The notes under the pieces are model-generated. The model saw only the letters and a program-made list of their open reading frames with translations, was not told where the DNA came from and searched no databases. From Burkholderiales bacterium (GTDB lineage: Bacteria; Pseudomonadota; Gammaproteobacteria; Burkholderiales; Casimicrobiaceae): a DNA stretch of 64,000 bases. The stretch lies in NCBI GenBank assembly GCA_025354165.1, contig JANXNI010000005.1, positions 1 through 64,000 of the forward strand, written 5' to 3'. Made by a program: the position numbers and the translations under genes. Numbering within the stretch: position 1 is the first letter of the stretch; each line of letters starts with the position of its first letter. Positions 37,254-46,421 of the stretch are shown piece by piece.

Positions 37254-37777
37254 CTAGACTTTCAACGTCAACTTTCTGGCGAAATTGCGTCGCTTCGGCT
37301 GGTCTGTTGTTCGTGGCTTCCGCTTATGCGCAAACCAGCGGAGAGGTGCTGCACGGCGCCGATGGCATCTTCGTATCACCCGATGCGGCCATCGTTTGGG
37401 CTGTCCTCAAGGCACCTACCGGCGACAAGGCCTCAGTATGGTTCAGAATCGTAAATTCAACGCGAAAATTCAGCCACGTCAGTGTCGACGGGGTCGATCC
37501 GTTCACGAAGAAACGCGAACGCATTGAGCCGGGCGTCGCGCTGAAGGCGGATGCACGCCTGCAATCGGATCGCGACACCTTCAGCGATCTACCGAGCCGA
37601 GAGGTGCATTTCTACCGAAATGAGAGCGACTGGAAAGCCGACAAACCAGCGATGACCGTGTACTACCTTGGCGTACCCGATACGACGCCTGAGTTCTCGA
37701 CCAGGGCTGCGCTGGAGGACTATTTAAGTACGGTTAAATTGGTCGCACATCCAGTAATCGGTCCTAAAGCACCATAA
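37250..37777 (+). CDS. small secreted protein of unknown function in the importer operon
   Basis: A 175-residue protein with a signal peptide (about 1-27, LLFVASAYAQ). The mature part has no domain I recognise; it is beta-rich and polar, with VWFRIVNSTRKFSHVSVDGVDPF and VHFYRNESDWKADKPAMTVYYLG. The start ATG overlaps the ATPase stop in ATGA, so it is translated with the importer, and a hairpin terminator follows 22 bases after its stop. A periplasmic accessory role for the importer is plausible but unproven. Confidence 0.8.
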   Translation: MTRLSTSTFWRNCVASAGLLFVASAYAQTSGEVLHGADGIFVSPDAAIVWAVLKAPTGDKASVWFRIVNSTRKFSHVSVDGVDPFTKKRERIEPGVALKADARLQSDRDTFSDLPSREVHFYRNESDWKADKPAMTVYYLGVPDTTPEFSTRAALEDYLSTVKLVAHPVIGPKAP

Positions 37778-37798
37778 ATGTGCACTTCGCGGCTTTGT

Positions 37799-37831
37799 GC
37801 CGGCGACGGGTGTCTGCGCCGGGCTTTTTTG
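37799..37831 (+). terminator. Rho-independent terminator of the importer operon
   Basis: CCGGCG (37800-37805) pairs with CGCCGG (37817-37822), 11-base loop, followed by GCTTTTTTG. Placed just after the small secreted protein gene. Confidence 0.75.
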
Positions 37832-37963
37832 CCAGAATCTGGAAGACGTCGAGTCAATGGCAGCGTCAAAGTTCTAAACTTACTTGATTCCCAGCGCGTG
37901 GATCACACCTTTGCGGTCATGTTTACTGGGAAATTGCACCACCGGAATCAAAGGAGAAATTAG

Positions 37964-39199
37964 ATGCAAACGAAATTCAAGCTGACAGCTGTGGCACTCG
38001 CGTGGGTGGCGTCTACAGCTTTCGCTGCGGACCCAATCAAAGTAGGCGTTGCCGGTCCATTCACGGGCGGCTCGTCATCCATGGGTGTGAGCATGCGCGA
38101 CGGCGTCCGCTTGGCCGCTGACGAGATCAACAAGTCGGGGGGTGTGCTGGGCCGTCAGCTGCTGCTCGTCGAGCGCGATGACGAAGCCAAAAATGAGCGC
38201 GGTGTGCAGATTGCACAAGAGCTCATTAGCAAGGAAAAAGTAGTGGCTGCCGTGGGTTACATCAACACGGGTGTGGCGCTAGCATCGCAGCGCTTCTTTC
38301 AGGACGCAAAGATTCCTGTGATGAACAATGTAGCTACCGGTTCTGTTATCACCCACCAGTTTGATGACCAGCCCGAGAACTACATTTTCCGCAATTCTGC
38401 ACACGACAGCATCCAAGCGCCGATGATCGTTGAAGAAGCCATCACCAAGCGCGGCTTCAAGAAAGTAGCGATTCTCGCTGACTCGACCAATTACGGCCAA
38501 CTCGGTCGCGAAGATCTTGAAAAAGCGCTTGCACTGAAGAACGTAAAAGCGGTTGCCGTTGAGAAATTCAACATCAAAGACGTCGACATGACGGCTCAAC
38601 TGCTCAAGGCGAAAGAAGCCGGTGCAGAAGCTGTTCTCACCTACGGAATCGGCCCCGAACTGGCGCAAATTGCCAATGGCATGACGAAGCTCGGCTGGAA
38701 AGTGCCTATCGTCGGGAGCTGGACACTTTCGATGGCCAACTACATTGATAACGCTGGCCCTGGCGGTGAGGGCGCACGTATGCCGCAAACCTTCATTCAG
38801 GAAGCGACTACTCCGAAGCGCAAAGCTTTTATCGACAATTACCTGAAAACGTTCAAACCGAAGAACAACCGCATCGACTCACCAGTCTCCGCTGCGCAAG
38901 GTTATGACTCGGTCTATCTGCTTGCGGCTGCGATCAAGCAGGCTGGCAGCACGGATGGCCCAAAAATCAAGGCGGCGCTGGAAGAGCTCAAAGCGCCGGT
39001 GGATGGCGTGGTCACGAGCTACAACAAACCGTTCTCAAAAACTGATCACGATGCGATCACAGCTAACATTCCAGTGTTCGGCGAAGTGAAAGGTCAGCGC
39101 GTGGTTTATGCGTACGCGGATGATCAGAAGAAAGCATCTGAAGTTCGCGTGAAAGACGCGAATGCCAAGGGCGCTTTGTCGCAGACCAAGAAGCCTTAA
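37964..39199 (+). CDS. livK: branched-chain amino acid-type ABC binding protein
   Basis: A 411-residue periplasmic binding protein of the LivK/leucine-isoleucine-valine family. Signal peptide about 1-21 (VASTAFAAD), then IKVGVAGPFTGGSSSMGVSMRDGVRLAADEINKSGG, GRQLLLVERDDEAKNERGVQIAQELIS, and the central hinge-side VAILADSTNYGQLGREDLEKAL. AAGGAG lies 9 bases before ATG 37964. First gene of the liv-type unit; a hairpin at 39217 separates it from the permease genes. In Burkholderiales this family also carries amides, urea and aromatic compounds, so the ligand is not certain from sequence. Confidence 0.88.
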   Translation: MQTKFKLTAVALAWVASTAFAADPIKVGVAGPFTGGSSSMGVSMRDGVRLAADEINKSGGVLGRQLLLVERDDEAKNERGVQIAQELISKEKVVAAVGYINTGVALASQRFFQDAKIPVMNNVATGSVITHQFDDQPENYIFRNSAHDSIQAPMIVEEAITKRGFKKVAILADSTNYGQLGREDLEKALALKNVKAVAVEKFNIKDVDMTAQLLKAKEAGAEAVLTYGIGPELAQIANGMTKLGWKVPIVGSWTLSMANYIDNAGPGGEGARMPQTFIQEATTPKRKAFIDNYLKTFKPKNNRIDSPVSAAQGYDSVYLLAAAIKQAGSTDGPKIKAALEELKAPVDGVVTSYNKPFSKTDHDAITANIPVFGEVKGQRVVYAYADDQKKASEVRVKDANAKGALSQTKKP

Positions 39200-39216
39200 T
39201 CAGTTTGAGCCACGCC

Positions 39217-39260
39217 TGCGCCGTCACCAGCCTATGCTCGTGACGGCGCATTAGTTTTAT
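39217..39260 (+). terminator. Intercistronic hairpin between livK and livH
   Basis: TGCGCCGTCAC (39217-39227) and GTGACGGCGCA (39240-39250) form a perfect 11-bp stem with a 12-base loop, followed by TTAGTTTTAT. The U-run is interrupted, so it may be a leaky terminator or a 3' stabilising structure that favours more binding protein than permease. Confidence 0.65.
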
Positions 39261-39315
39261 CGGGGCACAACCTGTGCTTTGACCGCACTTTAGTTTTAGT
39301 GTTTCGGAGACGGTT

Positions 39316-40191
39316 ATGCAGATATTCACGCAATTGTTGTTCAGCGGTATCGCGCTGGGCATGATCTACGCGGTGATCGCGTTCGGTTACCAACTTACAT
39401 TCGCGACGTCCGACACGCTGAACTTCGGGCAGGGCGACGCGCTCATGCTCGGTGCGCTCGTTGGACTAACGCTGGTGAATCTCGGGGTAAATTACTGGCT
39501 GATGATTCCATTGGTGTGCCTGTTCGGCGCGGCTCAAGGCGCGTTTGTCGAACGTATCGGCGTGCGTCCCGCGATCAAAATAAAGAGCGAATTTGGCTGG
39601 ATCATGTCGACCATCGCTCTCGGCATCATCTTCAAAAACGTCGCGGAAAACGTTTGGGGGCGTGACGATCTAAAGTTCCCGTCACCGCTGCCTGAATCGC
39701 CTATGCACTTCCTCGGCGCTAACGTGCTGCCGATGGAAATTCTGGTTGTCGTCGGCGCGGTGCTCATGATGTTGGCGGTCGAGATTTTCAACCGCAAATC
39801 AATTTACGGCAAAGCGGTTGTTGCGACGTTTAATGATCGTGATGCGGCAAAACTGATGGGCATCAACACAGGGCTCGTCATTACATTTTCGTACGCGCTT
39901 TCGTCCACTACGGCGGCGTTTGCTGGCGTGCTCATAGCACCTCTCACGCTGACCGGCGCCACGATGGGCGCAGTGCTTGGCCTCAAGGCGTTTGCTGTCG
40001 CGATCATCGGTGGCTTAACCAGTGGCATGGGCATTATCGTGGGCGGCATCATCCTCGGTGTCGCCGAAACCACGACTGGTTTTTACCTTTCGACCGGTTA
40101 CAAAGATGTGCCCGGGCTTGTGCTTCTGCTGATTGTTTTGGCCGTAAAGCCTGCGGGCCTGTTTGGCAAGTCCGCCATCAAGAAAGTCTGA
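39316..40191 (+). CDS. livH: branched-chain amino acid-type ABC permease LivH
   Basis: A 291-residue inner-membrane protein with about eight hydrophobic segments. Family signatures: LLFSGIALGMIYAVIAFGYQLTFATSDTLNFGQGD at the N-terminus and GAVLGLKAFAVAIIGGLTSGMGIIVGG near the C-terminus. By family it pairs with LivM as a heterodimeric permease. GGAG lies before ATG 39316. It ends at TGA 40189-40191, and the next gene begins 3 bases later. Confidence 0.92.
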   Translation: MQIFTQLLFSGIALGMIYAVIAFGYQLTFATSDTLNFGQGDALMLGALVGLTLVNLGVNYWLMIPLVCLFGAAQGAFVERIGVRPAIKIKSEFGWIMSTIALGIIFKNVAENVWGRDDLKFPSPLPESPMHFLGANVLPMEILVVVGAVLMMLAVEIFNRKSIYGKAVVATFNDRDAAKLMGINTGLVITFSYALSSTTAAFAGVLIAPLTLTGATMGAVLGLKAFAVAIIGGLTSGMGIIVGGIILGVAETTTGFYLSTGYKDVPGLVLLLIVLAVKPAGLFGKSAIKKV

Positions 40192-40194
40192 GTG

Positions 40195-42138
40195 ATGAAG
40201 CCGTCAAAATGGGCGCTTGCGGGCCTCGGCGTACTTGCGCTCGTACTGTTCCCGGTCGCGACCACCAACCCGTATTACATCCACCTACTCGAAACCATCA
40301 TGATCTATGCGATCGTGCTGTTCGGGCTTGACATCGTAGTTGGATATACCGGGCAGGTGTCGCTGGGCCACGCGGGCCTGTTCGGCATCGGTGCCTATAC
40401 TGCCGGTGTGCTGGTGACCAAACTTGGCGTACCGCTACTTGTCGCGCTGATCGCGGCGATCGGAGTTACGGCGCTATTTGGCGCGCTGTTGGCGTTGCCC
40501 GCCTTGCGCGTCACCGGACCGTATCTCGCGATGGTGACCCTCGCGTTTGGCACCATCATCCAGATTCTCATTAACGAGATGAGCTTTCTTACGGAGGGAC
40601 CGATGGGCATCAAGCTCAGCAAGCCACCGTTGCTGGGCCACAAGCTCGACGAGCAGGAGTTTTTCTGGCTGGTCGTGTTCGTCCTGATTGCCTCACTGGT
40701 GTTTGTACATCGCGTATTGCGATCACATCTCGGGCGGGCCTTCGAGGCGTTACGGGGCAGCCCCGTAGCATCCGATTGCATGGGTGTTTCGGTATATCGC
40801 TACAAGGTTTATGCCTTTGTGATCAGCGCCGGACTTGCCGGGCTGGCAGGCTCGCTGTACGCCTATTCCGAGCAGTACATTTCACCGAACACATATAACT
40901 TTGAGCTGACAGTGCTGTTCCTGCTTGCCATCATCATGGGTGGTCGCAAGACGCGCACCGGCGCTTTGCTCGGGGCCGCGATCATCGTCATGCTGCCGAA
41001 GTTGCTCGACGACATCGAACTGTTTCGCATCGTCGCGGTGACCTTCGCGGTTCTCATCGCCGTCGGTTCCGGGATCCAGGTCGCGCGCGGCAAGACGACG
41101 GTCGTCAAAACCTCCATTCCCGTAGTCGGTGGCATCGCTCTTGCAGCGTTGTCGTTCGTGTTGACCACCATGACAGACTGGCGACTGTCTGTTTTCGGTG
41201 TGATTACGTTGTTCGTCGTGTATTTCCTGCAGGACGGTATCGTAGGCTTTGTCCGGACGACCTTCAACATTGAGGGCCACGCGAGCGCCGAAGCCGAAGA
41301 GACACGTGCACTGACCGTTGGTGGCGCTGCGTTGCAACATCCATCGGGCGGGACAACGCCCGAGTTGCTTGTAGCCTCAAATGTTCTCATGCAGTTTGGC
41401 GGGCTCAAGGCACTCAACAATGTCGATCTCCGCGTCAAGCGCGGCAGCATCCACGGACTGATCGGGCCGAATGGATCCGGCAAGAGCACGATGATGAACG
41501 TTCTCACAGGTATTTATGTTCCTACTGCGGGCAGCATCGTGTTTGAGGACAAATCGGTAGTTGGTCGCACGCCATCTGACATTGCGCTCTCGGGTATTGC
41601 ACGCACCTTCCAGAACGTGCAGTTGTTCGGGGAAATGACGGCACTGCAAAACGTGCTGGTCGGCCTGCATCACACTTTTGTCAGCAATCTCGTAGACGTC
41701 GCGCTGCACACACCACGTTACAAGCGCGATCGCGACCAGAGCGCCGCACGAGCGCATGCGTTGCTGAGCATTGTCGGCTTGAGTGATCTCGCGGGCGAAG
41801 AGGCACGTAACCTGCCGTACGGCAAGCAGCGATTGCTTGAAATCGCGCGCGCGCTGGCGCTGAATCCGCAACTTCTATTGCTGGATGAACCTGCGGCTGG
41901 CCTCACTGCTCCGGATATCAAAGAGCTCGTGACCATTATCCAGAAAATCCGCGCCGAAGGCATCACAATCATTCTGATCGAGCATCACATGGACGTGGTC
42001 ATGGCCATCTGCGACACCGTAACCGTACTCGATTTCGGTCAGAAAATTGCCGAAGGAACGCCTGCGGCAGTGAAGTCAGACCCTAAAGTGATTGAGGCTT
42101 ACCTCGGTGGTGATGCCGCGTCCCTCAGTCCCGCCTGA
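40195..42138 (+). CDS. LivM-LivG fusion: permease joined to ATPase
   Basis: A 647-residue fusion. The N-terminal part (about 1-350) is a LivM permease (HAGLFGIGAYTAGVL, ALRVTGPYLAMVTLAFGTIIQ, EALRGSPVASDCMGVSVYRYK), with additional hydrophobic segments to about 340. The C-terminal part (about 390-647) is the LivG ATPase: GPNGSGKSTMMNVLTG (from about 423), Q-loop and RTFQNVQLF, NLPYGKQRLLEIARAL in place of the LSGG signature as usual for LivG, and LLLDEPAAGL. Separate livM and livG are the rule, so this fused arrangement is notable, though fusions occur in Burkholderiales. ATG 40195 is preferred to GTG 40192. Confidence 0.92.
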   Translation: MKPSKWALAGLGVLALVLFPVATTNPYYIHLLETIMIYAIVLFGLDIVVGYTGQVSLGHAGLFGIGAYTAGVLVTKLGVPLLVALIAAIGVTALFGALLALPALRVTGPYLAMVTLAFGTIIQILINEMSFLTEGPMGIKLSKPPLLGHKLDEQEFFWLVVFVLIASLVFVHRVLRSHLGRAFEALRGSPVASDCMGVSVYRYKVYAFVISAGLAGLAGSLYAYSEQYISPNTYNFELTVLFLLAIIMGGRKTRTGALLGAAIIVMLPKLLDDIELFRIVAVTFAVLIAVGSGIQVARGKTTVVKTSIPVVGGIALAALSFVLTTMTDWRLSVFGVITLFVVYFLQDGIVGFVRTTFNIEGHASAEAEETRALTVGGAALQHPSGGTTPELLVASNVLMQFGGLKALNNVDLRVKRGSIHGLIGPNGSGKSTMMNVLTGIYVPTAGSIVFEDKSVVGRTPSDIALSGIARTFQNVQLFGEMTALQNVLVGLHHTFVSNLVDVALHTPRYKRDRDQSAARAHALLSIVGLSDLAGEEARNLPYGKQRLLEIARALALNPQLLLLDEPAAGLTAPDIKELVTIIQKIRAEGITIILIEHHMDVVMAICDTVTVLDFGQKIAEGTPAAVKSDPKVIEAYLGGDAASLSPA

Positions 42139-42161
42139 TCAAAATTCGGAGACAAAGAAGT

Positions 42162-42881
42162 ATGTTGAAGATCACCAATCTGCACGCGGGCTACGGCAAA
42201 GTGGAAGTCCTGCATGGCATCACCCTCGAAGTGCCGAAGGGCAGCGTCGTCACGCTGATTGGAAGCAACGGAGCCGGTAAAACTACGACCATGCGCGCCA
42301 TTTCGGGCATGATCGCGCCGACCGAGGGCCGCATCACGCTCGGTGGCGAAGACATTACCGGCCGTGAGTCTCACCGTATCGCCAAGCTAGGCGTTGCGCA
42401 TTCGCCAGAGGGGCGCCGCGTGTTTGCCACGATGACCGTGAACGACAATTTGTTGCTCGGCGCGTTTCCGCGACTGACGGGGTCACGGCCGAAGGGCGAT
42501 GTCACAGCTGATCTTGCACGCGCGATGGAATATTTTCCACGACTCAAAGAGCGTCGATTGCAGCTTGCCGGCACGCTTTCGGGTGGCGAGCAGCAGATGC
42601 TCGCTATGGCCCGCGCCATGATGATGAACCCTGACGTCGTGCTGCTCGATGAGCCGTCGATGGGGCTGGCGCCTATTCTGGTTGAAGAGGTTTTCCGCAT
42701 CATCGCGCGGCTGCGCAAAGAGGGCGTTACCATGATGCTGGTAGAGCAATTTGCTGCCGCGGCTCTTAACGTCGCTGACTACGGATACGTACTGGAAAAC
42801 GGACGCATCGCGGTGCATGGACCAGCTGAAAAACTCAAGAACGATCCTGCGGTGAAGGCGGCTTATCTCGGAGGCCACTGA
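42162..42881 (+). CDS. livF: branched-chain amino acid-type ABC ATPase LivF
   Basis: A 239-residue ATPase of LivF length. Seen: Walker A IGSNGAGKTTTMRAI, HSPEGRRVFATMTVNDNL (a LivF hallmark), signature LSGGEQQMLAMARAMM, Walker B VVLLDEPSMGLAP, and VEQFAAAAL in the switch region. GGAG lies upstream of ATG 42162. It ends the unit; a 150-base gap follows before the dehydratase gene. With LivG (fused) it completes the ATPase pair of the importer. Confidence 0.93.
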   Translation: MLKITNLHAGYGKVEVLHGITLEVPKGSVVTLIGSNGAGKTTTMRAISGMIAPTEGRITLGGEDITGRESHRIAKLGVAHSPEGRRVFATMTVNDNLLLGAFPRLTGSRPKGDVTADLARAMEYFPRLKERRLQLAGTLSGGEQQMLAMARAMMMNPDVVLLDEPSMGLAPILVEEVFRIIARLRKEGVTMMLVEQFAAAALNVADYGYVLENGRIAVHGPAEKLKNDPAVKAAYLGGH

Positions 42882-43031
42882 TTTTTTCGGCATTGGCATC
42901 CGCAGTTTCTAGGCTTGCGTGATCGATCAGCTTTTGGCTGAAAGCACCATCGCGTAGGGGGTAGAGCTACATTTCCTCATTGTCGATTTTCAGAGAAATT
43001 TGTGGCTGCGAAGTAGCAACAAGGAACTCAA

Positions 43032-44768
43032 ATGTCGGGTAACAAAAGGAATATTGCTGAACTGCGTAGCCAACGCTGGTTAGCTCCTGAGGGTGTACGC
43101 GCCTTTGCACATCGCTCTCGTCTCGCGCAAGTGGGCTGGAATCGCTCGGACTTCATGGGCCGCCCGGTGATCGGGATTATCAACACATGGAGCGACATCT
43201 CGACCTGTCATTCGCACTTGCGCGAACGTGCACAAAAGGTGCGCGAAGGTGTGCTTCGCGCCGGAGGTTGGCCAATTGAACTGCCCGCGATGAGTCTGGG
43301 CGAGGTCTGGGTCAAGCCCACCACCATGCTCTACCGCAACTTTTTGGCGATGGAAACCGAAGAGCTCATTCGCTCGCACCCGATTGACGGTGTTGTGCTG
43401 ATGGGTGGTTGCGACAAGACGACACCTGCGCTGCTCATGGGGGCGTTCTCGATGAATTTGCCGGCGATTTTTATCCCAGCGGGCGCGTCTTCGAACGCGT
43501 CTTTCAAAGGAGAGAAAGTCGGCACCGGGACGCACACAATGAAGTTCTGGGCTGAGCGTCGCGCGGGCAATATGCCCGACGACGACTGGCTGGAACTGGA
43601 GAGCTGCATGACGCGCGGCCCTGGCACCTGCAATACGGCAGGCACGGCAACGACAATGACAGCAGTGGCCGAAGTGCTGGGCTTCTCATTGCCTGGCGCG
43701 CAGTCGATCCCCGCGATGGATTCGCATCATCCGCGAATGTGCTCGCAGGTGGGCGAGCGCATCGTGGCCATGGTGACGGAGGACCTGAAACCAACCGATA
43801 TTTGCACTGAGGCAAGTTTTCACAACGCCGTTAAAACCGTACTCGCGTTGGGCGGCTCAACCAACGCAGTTGTGCATCTCCCCGCGATGGCCGGACGGCT
43901 TGGCATCAAACTGCCGCTCGACGTGTGGGAACGCTATAACCAGACGATACCGGTGCTCGCGAACATCATGCCCGCAGGTGACGCGCTGATGGAGGATTTT
44001 TTCTTTGCGGGCGGGTTGCGCGGATTGCTCAAACGGATCGAAGCGCATCTCGATACATCAACCAGAAACGTTAATAGCAAATCGCTCGGCGAGAACATTG
44101 CCTCCGCAAAAGTGTTCAATGATGACGTGATACGGCCGCTCGACAATCCAGTGTCGAAGCAAGCCATCGCCGTCGTCACCGGCAACCTCGCCCCGCGCGG
44201 CGCAGTTATGAAACCATCGGCAGCGTCCCCCCATCTGCTCAAACACACAGGCCCGGCAGTGGTATTCGAAACCTTTGGCGATATGCAGGCGCGTATCGAC
44301 TCACCGGACTTGAACGTCACCAAAAATTCAATTCTGGTGCTCAAGAACGTTGGCCCCGTCGGTGCCCCCGGCATGCCGGAAGCGGGTAATCTGCCGATCC
44401 CCAAGAAGTTACTGGCCGAAGGCGTACGTGACATGGTGCGCATTTCAGACGCCCGTATGAGCGGTACGCATTACGGTACCTGCGTATTGCATGTCTGCCC
44501 CGAAGCGGCGGTCGGTGGGCCGCTTGCGCTCGTGCGCGATGGCGACATGATTGCGCTGGACGTGGCTGCACGCAGCATCACGTTACAAGTTCCGGAGCAG
44601 GAACTGGAACGTCGGCGCGCTGAATGGACGCTCGCCAAACCGGTCACACTCCGCTACAACCGAAGCTACGCGGCGCTCTATCAACAGCACGTCACGCAAG
44701 CTGACGAGGGTGCAGATTTCGATTTCCTTCAAGGCAATGAGCCGCTGCCTGAGCCCACGATTTTTTGA
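43032..44768 (+). CDS. IlvD/Edd-family dehydratase, sugar-acid (arabinonate) type
   Basis: A 578-residue IlvD/Edd-family iron-sulfur dehydratase. Seen: conserved cysteines in MGGCDKTTPALLMGA and SCMTRGPGTCNTAGTATTM, and the C-terminal SDARMSGTHYGTCVLHVCPEAAVGGP. Length and the WLAPEGVRAFAHRSRLAQVGW start look more like L-arabinonate/sugar-acid dehydratases than biosynthetic dihydroxy-acid dehydratase (IlvD). By family it removes water from an aldonate to give a 2-keto-3-deoxy acid. It follows the liv-type importer after 150 bases, and AAGGA precedes ATG 43032, but no partner aldolase or lactonase is adjacent, so the pathway is undecided. It could still act in isoleucine/valine synthesis; the ilvBHC genes lie 2 kb downstream. 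Confidence 0.8.
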   Translation: MSGNKRNIAELRSQRWLAPEGVRAFAHRSRLAQVGWNRSDFMGRPVIGIINTWSDISTCHSHLRERAQKVREGVLRAGGWPIELPAMSLGEVWVKPTTMLYRNFLAMETEELIRSHPIDGVVLMGGCDKTTPALLMGAFSMNLPAIFIPAGASSNASFKGEKVGTGTHTMKFWAERRAGNMPDDDWLELESCMTRGPGTCNTAGTATTMTAVAEVLGFSLPGAQSIPAMDSHHPRMCSQVGERIVAMVTEDLKPTDICTEASFHNAVKTVLALGGSTNAVVHLPAMAGRLGIKLPLDVWERYNQTIPVLANIMPAGDALMEDFFFAGGLRGLLKRIEAHLDTSTRNVNSKSLGENIASAKVFNDDVIRPLDNPVSKQAIAVVTGNLAPRGAVMKPSAASPHLLKHTGPAVVFETFGDMQARIDSPDLNVTKNSILVLKNVGPVGAPGMPEAGNLPIPKKLLAEGVRDMVRISDARMSGTHYGTCVLHVCPEAAVGGPLALVRDGDMIALDVAARSITLQVPEQELERRRAEWTLAKPVTLRYNRSYAALYQQHVTQADEGADFDFLQGNEPLPEPTIF

Positions 44769-44890
44769 TTGCTGCGTAATCCGTAGATCGAATTCGACGC
44801 GCCACGCGAGAGTCATTCTTCGTCAAAATTTCAGCTAACTTCGCGGCATTCGTGCAAAATGATCTGCTATCGTCTTCGTCGGCAACTTGC

Positions 44891-45358
44891 ATGAACGACT
44901 CCAGCTCTCACGCTGTCGATACAGAACGTCTGCGCAGCGAACTTCAGTTGGCAGGGCTGGATGGTGCCGTCAAGTGGCTCAATGCGCGCACGTCTTACCG
45001 CTATACAGGCATCTACCATCTGACGGATGCGACTATGCGTATGGTCGCAATCTTTGACCGCAAAGGAGAGGACGTCACGGCGCTCACGGTGATTCCGTTC
45101 GGCGACAGCTTCTGCCAATTTGTCATGAGCGACGGCGTGTTCAATGCGAACGACATAGCCAACGATCTGCGGCTGACGAATCATGCATTTCGTGACATCG
45201 TAGCGTCCTATTTTGGCTTGCCGTTATTCTCCGAAGCGGGAGGATTCTACGGGACACTTTGTCACTTCGATGTTGTTCCCAACGCCGTAAACGACGCTGA
45301 AATCGCGTTTTTATACAGCGCGACTCCGGTGCTTATGGAGCATCTCAGGCAGCTATAG
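44891..45358 (+). CDS. small GAF-like domain protein
   Basis: A 155-residue single-domain protein with GAF-like features: LNARTSYRYTGIYHL near the start, RMVAIFDRKGEDV, PFGDSFCQFVMSDG and a helical end. GAF domains bind small molecules, often linked to signalling, but no output domain is attached here. ATG 44891 is taken as start because the conserved part begins shortly after; a GTG at 44852 in the same frame is an alternative, and neither has a strong Shine-Dalgarno. It follows the dehydratase gene on the same strand with a gap of 122 bases. Confidence 0.72.
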   Translation: MNDSSSHAVDTERLRSELQLAGLDGAVKWLNARTSYRYTGIYHLTDATMRMVAIFDRKGEDVTALTVIPFGDSFCQFVMSDGVFNANDIANDLRLTNHAFRDIVASYFGLPLFSEAGGFYGTLCHFDVVPNAVNDAEIAFLYSATPVLMEHLRQL

Positions 45359-45575
45359 CGCCGCAGAAAATCTTCTGTTTAATCGCACCGCAAATTACTT
45401 CGGTGCCCAACGGGGCAGATACAGCTTTTCGTTGAAAGTGACGTTGCGTCGGGGCTCAACCTCATTTTCATCGCATATCGACTTAGTAAATAACCAATCG
45501 TCATCCCATATAAAGGCTCGCGTCCAGCGAAAAGCTGATGCCACGGCTAATGATTCCGAGAGCGAATCAGTGTGC

Positions 45576-46421
45576 CTACGCCACGATCTGCGCCAAACCC
45601 GCACCCGTGTCGATTTCAAAGGTCGTCACGTCAAAACGCAGCAAGCTGTGTTGGCCAAAGCCCATCACGATAGGAACGTCCCCTGCGTCACGTCCTCGTG
45701 CCATCACGACACGCCCGATACGTGGGCGGTTGTGGCGAGCGTCACAGGTGATCCATTGGTCGCCGAGGAACACCTCGAACCAGGCGCTGAAGTCCATTGG
45801 TGAAGGCGAGAACGGCACGCCGATGTCGCCGAGATAGCCTGTCACATATCGCGCCGGAATGTTCATGCAACGGCACAGCGTGACCGCCAGATGCGTGAAG
45901 TCGCGGCAGACGCCGACCTTTTCACGGAAGCCTTCCAGCGCCGTGCGATTGGCGCGGGCCAGTTGGTAATCGAAGCGAATATGTTGATGGACGAAAGTAC
46001 AGATCGCCTGCACGCGCGGCCAGCCGAGTGGCGTGGAACCGAACTGCGCCCATGCGAAGTTCAACAGTTCGCTATCTACCTCGCAGTATCGGCTCGGCAA
46101 TAGAAACTGCAACGTCGCGACGGGAAGTTCGCGCGGATCATGCTGAAAGGTGTTCTGCGGCGCAGCGTCCAGCAACCCGCTGTCGCGAATCTGTGCGCGG
46201 CTGCTAAATTTGACTGAGCCAACACCCTCGGGAACATTGATTCGCCCGCAGGTATTGCCGAACGAATCAACATATTCCTCCGCGTCAAAGTGCGGCGAAA
46301 TTTCTACGGCATCAGGCTGCAACAAATCGTCCCTGCGCGACGGATGAACGTGCAGCAGATAAATCACAGCCATCGGGGCGGTGATGGCAAGCTCGATGTC
46401 ATATCCAATCTGGATCAGCAT
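45576..46421 (-). CDS. transglutaminase-like cysteine protease-fold protein
   Basis: A 281-residue protein with a C-terminal transglutaminase-like domain. Seen: the cysteine motif KVGVCRDFTHLAVTLCRCMNIPARYVTGYLG (C172), followed by MDFSAWFEVFLGDQWITCDARHN, which supplies histidine and aspartate candidates of the triad, then GRVVMARGRDAGDV. An N-terminal beta-rich part (about 1-110) is typical of these bacterial proteins. No signal peptide. The start ATG 46421 has GAAGAGA upstream; a longer frame to 46568 is less likely. Function in bacteria is usually unknown (peptide crosslinking or hydrolysis). Divergent from ilvB across a 381-base region. Confidence 0.85.
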   Translation of the reverse strand: MLIQIGYDIELAITAPMAVIYLLHVHPSRRDDLLQPDAVEISPHFDAEEYVDSFGNTCGRINVPEGVGSVKFSSRAQIRDSGLLDAAPQNTFQHDPRELPVATLQFLLPSRYCEVDSELLNFAWAQFGSTPLGWPRVQAICTFVHQHIRFDYQLARANRTALEGFREKVGVCRDFTHLAVTLCRCMNIPARYVTGYLGDIGVPFSPSPMDFSAWFEVFLGDQWITCDARHNRPRIGRVVMARGRDAGDVPIVMGFGQHSLLRFDVTTFEIDTGAGLAQIVA

